12,820 nt of DNA from Bacteroidetes bacterium UBA1952. Lineage in GTDB: Bacteria > Bacteroidota > Bacteroidia > Chitinophagales > Chitinophagaceae. The notes below the pieces were generated by a model. The model ran no database searches. It saw nothing but the letters and a program-made list of their open reading frames with translations, and was not told where the DNA came from. Positions 12,775 to 12,820 of this stretch are shown here, one piece after another. Where the stretch lies: the NCBI GenBank assembly GCA_002336725.1, contig DDEO01000142.1, positions 7,716 to 20,535 on the forward strand, in the 5' to 3' direction. The position numbers and the translations under genes were made by a program. Each line of letters opens with the position of its first letter. The first letter of the stretch is position 1.

Positions 12775-12820
12775 GCGGCGTTGGTCAATCGGTTAAGACG
12801 CATCCCTTTCACGGATGAAT
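12775..12820 (+). tRNA. tRNA-Glu (TTC anticodon), 5' part, cut by window end
   Basis: The acceptor 5' strand GCGGCGT (12775-12781) is followed by T8 and G9, a D arm GTCA-ATCGGTTA-AGAC, then the anticodon stem CATCC/GGATG (12801-12805, 12813-12817) around the loop CTTTCAC with anticodon TTC at 12808-12810. The variable loop, T arm and 3' acceptor strand (expected to end ACGCCGC before the discriminator base) lie beyond the window. Confidence 0.92.

Overview
The window looks like a chromosomal segment of a Bacteroidota bacterium with moderately high GC. The evidence is the type of housekeeping genes (an alpha-beta fused 2-oxoacid dehydrogenase E1, the alternative Bacteroidota-type GlmU, a zinc-free type B L31, a PorT-like outer-membrane barrel), promoters of the TTG-N19-TAnnTTTG form, and starts that mostly lack Shine-Dalgarno sequences. 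A saprospirian or chitinophagian relative is my inference; the sequence does not fix the genus.

Layout. 1-174: the edge of a GC-rich dispersed repeat and an AT palindrome, no gene. 175-438 (-): small hypothetical protein. 439-1111: long non-coding stretch holding a 45-bp tandem array. 1112-2431 (+): mitochondrial-type citrate synthase, followed by a terminator. 2608-4986 (+): fused E1 alpha/beta 2-oxoacid dehydrogenase. 5053-6519 (+): GT39-like membrane glycosyltransferase, convergent with and overlapping a methyltransferase at 6516-7331 (-). 7296-7540: heptamer array A. 7673-8350 (-): outer-membrane barrel, divergent from a two-gene + strand unit, 8369-8662 (97-aa hypothetical) and 8655-9437 (PhnP-like metallo-hydrolase). 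9441-9573: heptamer array B. 9647-10177 (+): exported TlpA-like thioredoxin-fold protein. 10345-10596 (+): L31 type B, then a strong UUCG-loop terminator. 10678-11910 (+): GlmU-family protein, and 11952-12707 (+): triosephosphate isomerase. 12775-12820 (+): 5' part of tRNA-Glu behind a textbook Bacteroidota promoter.

Metabolically, citrate synthase, the E1 enzyme and TpiA are central carbon enzymes, but they are not one operon. GlmU points to the envelope-precursor (UDP-GlcNAc) pathway. No mobile element, CRISPR array, defence locus or biosynthetic cluster is visible.

The striking feature is at the level of DNA words. The perfect 10-bp palindrome TTTCCGGAAA occurs 17 times in 12.8 kb; about 0.012 would be expected at equal base frequencies. 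Seven copies lie in the 45-bp array, two in other intergenic DNA and eight inside genes, where it is read only as Phe-Pro-Glu or x-Ser-Gly. This resembles the HIP1 palindrome of cyanobacteria or DNA-uptake words of Haemophilus and Neisseria, and I know of no description for this lineage. The second feature is a pair of heptanucleotide arrays in opposite orientation about 1.9 kb apart, built from shared 7-mers and comparable to cyanobacterial STRR repeats.
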